NCBI GenBank assembly: GCA_945835085.1
Contig: CAMAIG010000006.1
Location: 1-17,775 of the forward strand
From: an uncultured Ruminococcus sp.
GTDB taxonomy: Bacteria; Bacillota; Clostridia; Oscillospirales; Ruminococcaceae
DNA length: 17,775 nt
Direction of reading: 5' to 3'
Below the pieces are notes generated by a model. The model saw only the letters and a list, made by a program, of their open reading frames with translations, made no database searches and had not been told where the DNA came from. The position numbers and the translations under genes are program-made. How positions within the stretch are numbered: the stretch's first letter is position 1; each line of letters begins with the position of its first letter. Below, piece by piece: positions 14,139-17,775 of this stretch.

Positions 14139-15389
14139 ATGTCAGCTTCCGATAACAGTAAATTCAATATTGCAGTGGCTCAGTCGGGCGGACCTACCGC
14201 TGCGATAAATGCAAGTCTTGCAGGAGTATTTCTCAGAGCCTCCGAATGCCCGGAGATAGGCAAGATCTACGGCTCTATAAACGGCATTGAGGGAATGATA
14301 AACGGGGAGCTTACTCCTCTTGACAGCATCATTACCTGCGACGCCGACGCACAGCTTCTGAAAAAGACTCCTTCGACGGTCCTCGGCTCCTGCAGATATA
14401 AGCTTGCTGCCTACGACCCCAACGACAGCGTTACTGAATCGGAATACATGAGCATAATCAACACCTTTGAGGAATATAACATAAAGGCTTTTTTCTATAT
14501 CGGCGGAAATGACTCCATGGACACGGTCATGAAGCTTAGCAGCTACTGCAAGGCTGTTGGCAAGGATATTAAGATAATTGGCGTTCCCAAGACCATTGAC
14601 AACGACCTTCCCGGAACCGATCACACTCCGGGCTTCGGCTCTGCCGCAAAATATGTTGCCACCACTCTCCAGGAGATAATCCGTGACAGCAGAGTGTACA
14701 GCATACAGTCCATAACCATTGTTGAGATAATGGGAAGAAACGCGGGCTGGCTCACGGCGTCCTCATGTGTTTTAAGGGCAAACGGAGAGCCCGCTCCTCA
14801 TCTTATCTATGTTCCCGAGGCATTTCCCAACGGCTTTGAGATGGAGCGTTTCCTTGATGATGTGGCTCAGATGATGAAGCGGTACAGGGCGGTCATCATT
14901 GCTGTTTCGGAGGGTATCGTTCCCGCTGACAGAAAGTATGTTAAAACCGGTGCTGATGCTTTCGGGCATACGGATAATTCGGGGGTCGCAAAGTATCTTG
15001 AACATTGCTGCTCAGAGCGCTTCGGCTGCAAGGTACGTTCCATTGAGCTGAACGTTATGCAGAGATGCAGCTCTCACATTGCTTCTCTCACGGACATTGA
15101 GGAAGCAGAGAAGATAGGACGGGCTGCTGTGGACTGCGCTCTTGAGGGCAATACGGGCAGAATGATGGGATTTCGCAGGATAAGCAACGAGCCTTATCGC
15201 ATTGAGATAGTTTCCTTTGATGTTGCGGATGCTGCCAACAAGGAAAAATATCTTCCAGAGAACTGGATAACTCCCGACAGAAGCGGCGTTACAACAGACG
15301 CTCTCAACTATTTCCTGCCCCTTATCCAGGGAGAGGTCGTTACAGAATACCGCAACGGCATTCCCGTTCATTTCAGGCTTAATCAGTAA
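14139..15389 (+). CDS. pfp: Pyrophosphate-type 6-phosphofructokinase
   Basis: Interconverts fructose 6-phosphate and fructose 1,6-bisphosphate, most likely with pyrophosphate as phosphoryl donor. In the 416-residue product the phosphofructokinase motifs are in order: SGGPTAAINAS (16-26), GGNDS (122-126), GVPKTIDNDLPGTDH (148-162, catalytic Asp154 or its neighbour Asp156) and VEIMGRNAGWL (195-205). Asp after Asn in GGNDS and Lys in PKTIDND replace the two glycines that ATP-dependent enzymes use for ATP, which is the classical mark of pyrophosphate use. The first position is Asn where Asp is common. The ATG at 14139 is preferred over one 54 bases upstream because the motif spacing fits and AAAGGACGG lies before it. 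Monocistronic, with its own terminator. Confidence 0.92.
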   Translation: MSASDNSKFNIAVAQSGGPTAAINASLAGVFLRASECPEIGKIYGSINGIEGMINGELTPLDSIITCDADAQLLKKTPSTVLGSCRYKLAAYDPNDSVTESEYMSIINTFEEYNIKAFFYIGGNDSMDTVMKLSSYCKAVGKDIKIIGVPKTIDNDLPGTDHTPGFGSAAKYVATTLQEIIRDSRVYSIQSITIVEIMGRNAGWLTASSCVLRANGEPAPHLIYVPEAFPNGFEMERFLDDVAQMMKRYRAVIIAVSEGIVPADRKYVKTGADAFGHTDNSGVAKYLEHCCSERFGCKVRSIELNVMQRCSSHIASLTDIEEAEKIGRAAVDCALEGNTGRMMGFRRISNEPYRIEIVSFDVADAANKEKYLPENWITPDRSGVTTDALNYFLPLIQGEVVTEYRNGIPVHFRLNQ

Positions 15390-15392
15390 AAA

Positions 15393-15428
15393 AAACGCCG
15401 GTCAGTAAAATCAAACTGACCGGCGTTT
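15393..15428. terminator. Intrinsic terminator after the phosphofructokinase gene
   Basis: A perfect 14-bp stem AAACGCCGGTCAGT (15393-15406) with ACTGACCGGCGTTT (15415-15428) and an 8-base loop, three bases after the TAA. The flanking A and T runs also let it stop transcription arriving from the comFB side. Confidence 0.9.
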
Positions 15429-15441
15429 CACAATATTGTGA
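15428..15441. repeat. Perfect 14-base palindrome TCACAATATTGTGA
   Basis: A perfect even-length palindrome touching the right arm of the terminator. A related half (CACAATAT) recurs at 15492-15499. It may be a protein binding site or the end of a dispersed repeat. Confidence 0.45.
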
Positions 15442-15549
15442 TGAAAAAATATAGGTTGCAAAATATGGCTTCAATAATTACGTTACCGAGCCACAATATA
15501 TAAAATTTTTCGCTATCTCCCCAGCGAGCTGGCTTCAGCGACACGCTGA
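15442..15549. other. Non-coding stretch with paired GC-rich hairpins downstream of comFB
   Basis: About 108 bases without a gene. Its comFB-proximal end holds two adjacent inverted repeats, CCAGCGAGCTGG (15521-15532) and TCAGCG-ACA-CGCTGA (15535-15549), the latter abutting the comFB stop codon; a weak pairing GGCTT...GAGCC lies further away. The rest is AT-rich. The hairpins lack a following T run on the - strand, so they are not ordinary terminators. May be an RNA 3' structure or a dispersed repeat; one copy cannot decide. Confidence 0.4.
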
Positions 15550-15807
15550 CTAGTGTTTTGGATTTGCGCTTACAAGTGTTATTGCCTTTAATATCTCAAT
15601 ATCAAGGTCGGTTGCGGACTGAGGGAGCATACTGTTGACCCTTTTGAAAAGTATGCCTTTGTTGGTGTTTACATATGCGGGTTTTAAGTTGTTGAGAACT
15701 ATTGCCATCATGTCACCCATGCATTTTTCGCATTTGCAGCAGTCGTAATTGTTCAGCAGCTCTTCAAGACGCCGACGAGTAATATCTTCGTTTACATTTA
15801 CAACCAT
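15550..15807 (-). CDS. ComFB-like protein with a Cys-rich motif
   Basis: An 85-residue soluble protein. The segment YDCCKCEKCMGDMMAIVLNN (21-40) followed by LKPAYVNTNKG matches the ComFB family (Cys cluster, then D-x-x-A-x-x-LN-x-L-x-P-x-Y). Cys23, 24, 26 and 29 could bind zinc, as in the B. subtilis ComFB structure. Members in cyanobacteria and other bacteria have been reported to bind cyclic dinucleotides and to affect motility; in B. subtilis the comF operon gene itself has no clear role. No comFA or comFC is nearby here. The ATG at 15807 is preceded by AGGGTGG; a GTG three codons upstream (15816) is an alternative start with AAGGAA before it. Only 22 bases separate it from the epimerase gene, so it is probably cotranscribed. 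Confidence 0.82.
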   Translation of the reverse strand: MVVNVNEDITRRRLEELLNNYDCCKCEKCMGDMMAIVLNNLKPAYVNTNKGILFKRVNSMLPQSATDLDIEILKAITLVSANPKH

Positions 15808-15829
15808 TTTGTCCACCCTATTTCCTTAA

Positions 15830-16999
15830 TTATATATCGACATTCCTGCCGATAATTTCCATGCACATTCTTCCGTTGTGATAAGGGCATTTCCACTCGT
15901 TTACCATGGTAAATTTAGTCATAGGCTTGCCGTGTTCATCGACCTCTGCCCACCATTCGCTGCTTTTGCGCTTGTCTATCTGTACATCTCGTATCCATTC
16001 CCAGACCTTTGCGGCTGCTTCAAGGAACTTCCTGTCACCGCCGTGCTGATATGCGTTGACAAAGCCTACGATAGTTTCTGCTTGCACCCACCATACACGC
16101 TTTTTGTCGATCTTGTCATTCTCTCTCTCGTTATTGAGGGAGCCGTTTTCATATGCGATATCGTAGATGTTGTTTGCTATCCTGAGGTCAATATCCTTCC
16201 AGCGCTTAATATACTCGGGATCGCCCAGAACGTCGCAGGCACGGTCTATGAGCCATGCGGCTTCTATATCGTGGCCATAGGAATGGATATCTCCGATAAC
16301 GTTAAGCTCACGGTCAAAGAAAACAAGGAGCTTATTGTTACTGCTGTCGAAGATCTTGCTTTCTGTAATATCCAGCAGGAATTTTATCCTTTCCTTAACT
16401 CTTTCGTCACCGCTTGCCTTATAAAGAACGGTATAGCCTTCGATAAGGTGAAGCACGGTGTTCATTGTCTTGTCAGCCATAAGACCGTTTTCGCTGAGAG
16501 CGTCGTTGTCAATAAGCTGCCAGTTCCTGTCAAAGGCTTCCATATACGCAATATCATCGGTGCATTTTTCTTCCACTGTTTCAAAAAGCTCGAATGCAAG
16601 CTCCAGAGCGCTTTTGTCCTTGCAGGCAAGGTAATATGTTGACAGTGCATAGATGGCAAATGCCTGATTATAGGTGTGCTTCATGCTGTCCATAACGGTG
16701 CCGTCGTAATTCATCATCCAGTAAACGCCGCCGTTTTCACGGTCAACACAGTGGTTTTTCAGAAATTCATAGGCATGACGGGCGTTGTCAAGATTTTTCT
16801 CTCCCCCAAGGGTAAGGTAGCAGGAGGAATAGAACCACATTATGCGGGAATTGAGAATAACTCCCTTTCCGCCCTTTTTGTCAAGGTTAAGTTCGTTGTC
16901 CATCTGACCGTAAAAGCCGCCGAACTCGTCGTCACGTAGTGCGTCCCAGAAGGGAATTATGTGATTTTCAAGCTCTTTTTTCACTTCGCTTATAAGCAT
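15830..16999 (-). CDS. Cellobiose 2-epimerase
   Basis: Cytoplasmic EC 5.1.3.11 enzyme that epimerises the reducing-end glucose of cellobiose to mannose (giving glucosyl-mannose) and acts likewise on mannobiose or lactose. It has 389 residues, the length of the R. albus enzyme, and is clearly alike throughout: GFYG (28-31), SRIMWFY (51-57), MKHTYNQAFAIYALS (106-120), SYGHDIEAAWLIDRACDVLG (240-259), RVWWVQAE (301-308) and CPYHNGRMCMEII (371-383). Arg52, His243, Glu246 and His374 coincide with the catalytic and binding residues known in that (alpha/alpha)6-barrel family. No signal peptide. The ATG follows AAGAGGAA. It lies 28 bases after secA, without the mannosyl-glucose phosphorylase genes that often accompany it. 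Confidence 0.95.
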   Translation of the reverse strand: MLISEVKKELENHIIPFWDALRDDEFGGFYGQMDNELNLDKKGGKGVILNSRIMWFYSSCYLTLGGEKNLDNARHAYEFLKNHCVDRENGGVYWMMNYDGTVMDSMKHTYNQAFAIYALSTYYLACKDKSALELAFELFETVEEKCTDDIAYMEAFDRNWQLIDNDALSENGLMADKTMNTVLHLIEGYTVLYKASGDERVKERIKFLLDITESKIFDSSNNKLLVFFDRELNVIGDIHSYGHDIEAAWLIDRACDVLGDPEYIKRWKDIDLRIANNIYDIAYENGSLNNERENDKIDKKRVWWVQAETIVGFVNAYQHGGDRKFLEAAAKVWEWIRDVQIDKRKSSEWWAEVDEHGKPMTKFTMVNEWKCPYHNGRMCMEIIGRNVDI

Positions 17000-17027
17000 T
17001 GTTATTCCTCTTTTCGAATTTTACCAA

Positions 17028-17775
<748 letters not shown>

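Noticed and set aside
15428..15441. Rex or CRP type operator at TCACAATATTGTGA
   Set aside because: Rex sites have TTGTGA before TCACAA with a spacer, and CRP sites likewise put TGTGA first; here the half-sites are in the opposite order, so neither assignment is justified.
15442..15549. A riboswitch downstream of phosphofructokinase
   Set aside because: It lies at the 3' side of both flanking genes and matches no riboswitch core that I know; only simple hairpins are visible.

Overview
The window comes from a low-to-mid-GC Gram-positive anaerobe of the Clostridia, most probably a motile Ruminococcus or close relative. Three things suggest this. The late flagellar operon follows the Bacillus/Clostridium order (flgM-flgN-flgK-flgL-yviE-fliW-csrA-[hag]-fliD-fliS-fliT). 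Ribosome binding sites are strong AAGGAGG-like sequences. The 389-residue cellobiose 2-epimerase closely resembles my recollection of the Ruminococcus albus enzyme, including length and numbering of the catalytic residues.

Layout: 1-870 (+) is the 3' part of a prephenate dehydrogenase gene (tyrA, ACT domain), ending at a two-way terminator it shares with the flagellar operon. Positions 914-10775 (-) hold the late flagellar operon, read from right to left: flgM, flgN, flgK, flgL, a yviE-like gene (DUF6470), fliW, csrA, fliD, fliS and a FliT-like chaperone gene. A near-consensus sigma-28 promoter lies just upstream of flgM. Positions 10984-11424 (+) encode a small helical protein, possibly ferritin-like. 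Positions 11488-13593 (-) encode a Cache-type chemoreceptor with an odd Lys/Pro-rich cytoplasmic N-terminus and a clear sigma-A promoter; a 69-residue single-pass membrane protein diverges from it. Positions 14139-15389 (+) encode a pyrophosphate-type phosphofructokinase. Positions 15550-17775 (-) look like one transcription unit: the 3' end of secA, cellobiose 2-epimerase and a ComFB-like protein.

How the genes work together: FlgM holds back sigma-28 until the hook is complete; FlgN, FliS and the FliT-like protein chaperone the export substrates FlgK/FlgL, flagellin and FliD; FlgK and FlgL form the hook-filament junction and FliD the cap; FliW and CsrA couple flagellin level to translation. 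The flagellin gene that sits between csrA and fliD in Bacillus is absent here, so filament protein must be encoded elsewhere.

Most notable: all three hook-associated proteins are about 1.7-1.8 times the length of their B. subtilis counterparts. FlgK and FlgL carry the same kind of repeated Tyr/Asp/Gly/Asn-rich module in their central surface-exposed regions, in FlgK as tandem copies of about 53-58 residues whose DNA is still close to identical in places. I found no CRISPR array, transposase, tRNA or rRNA. No gap longer than about 210 bases lacks a gene.
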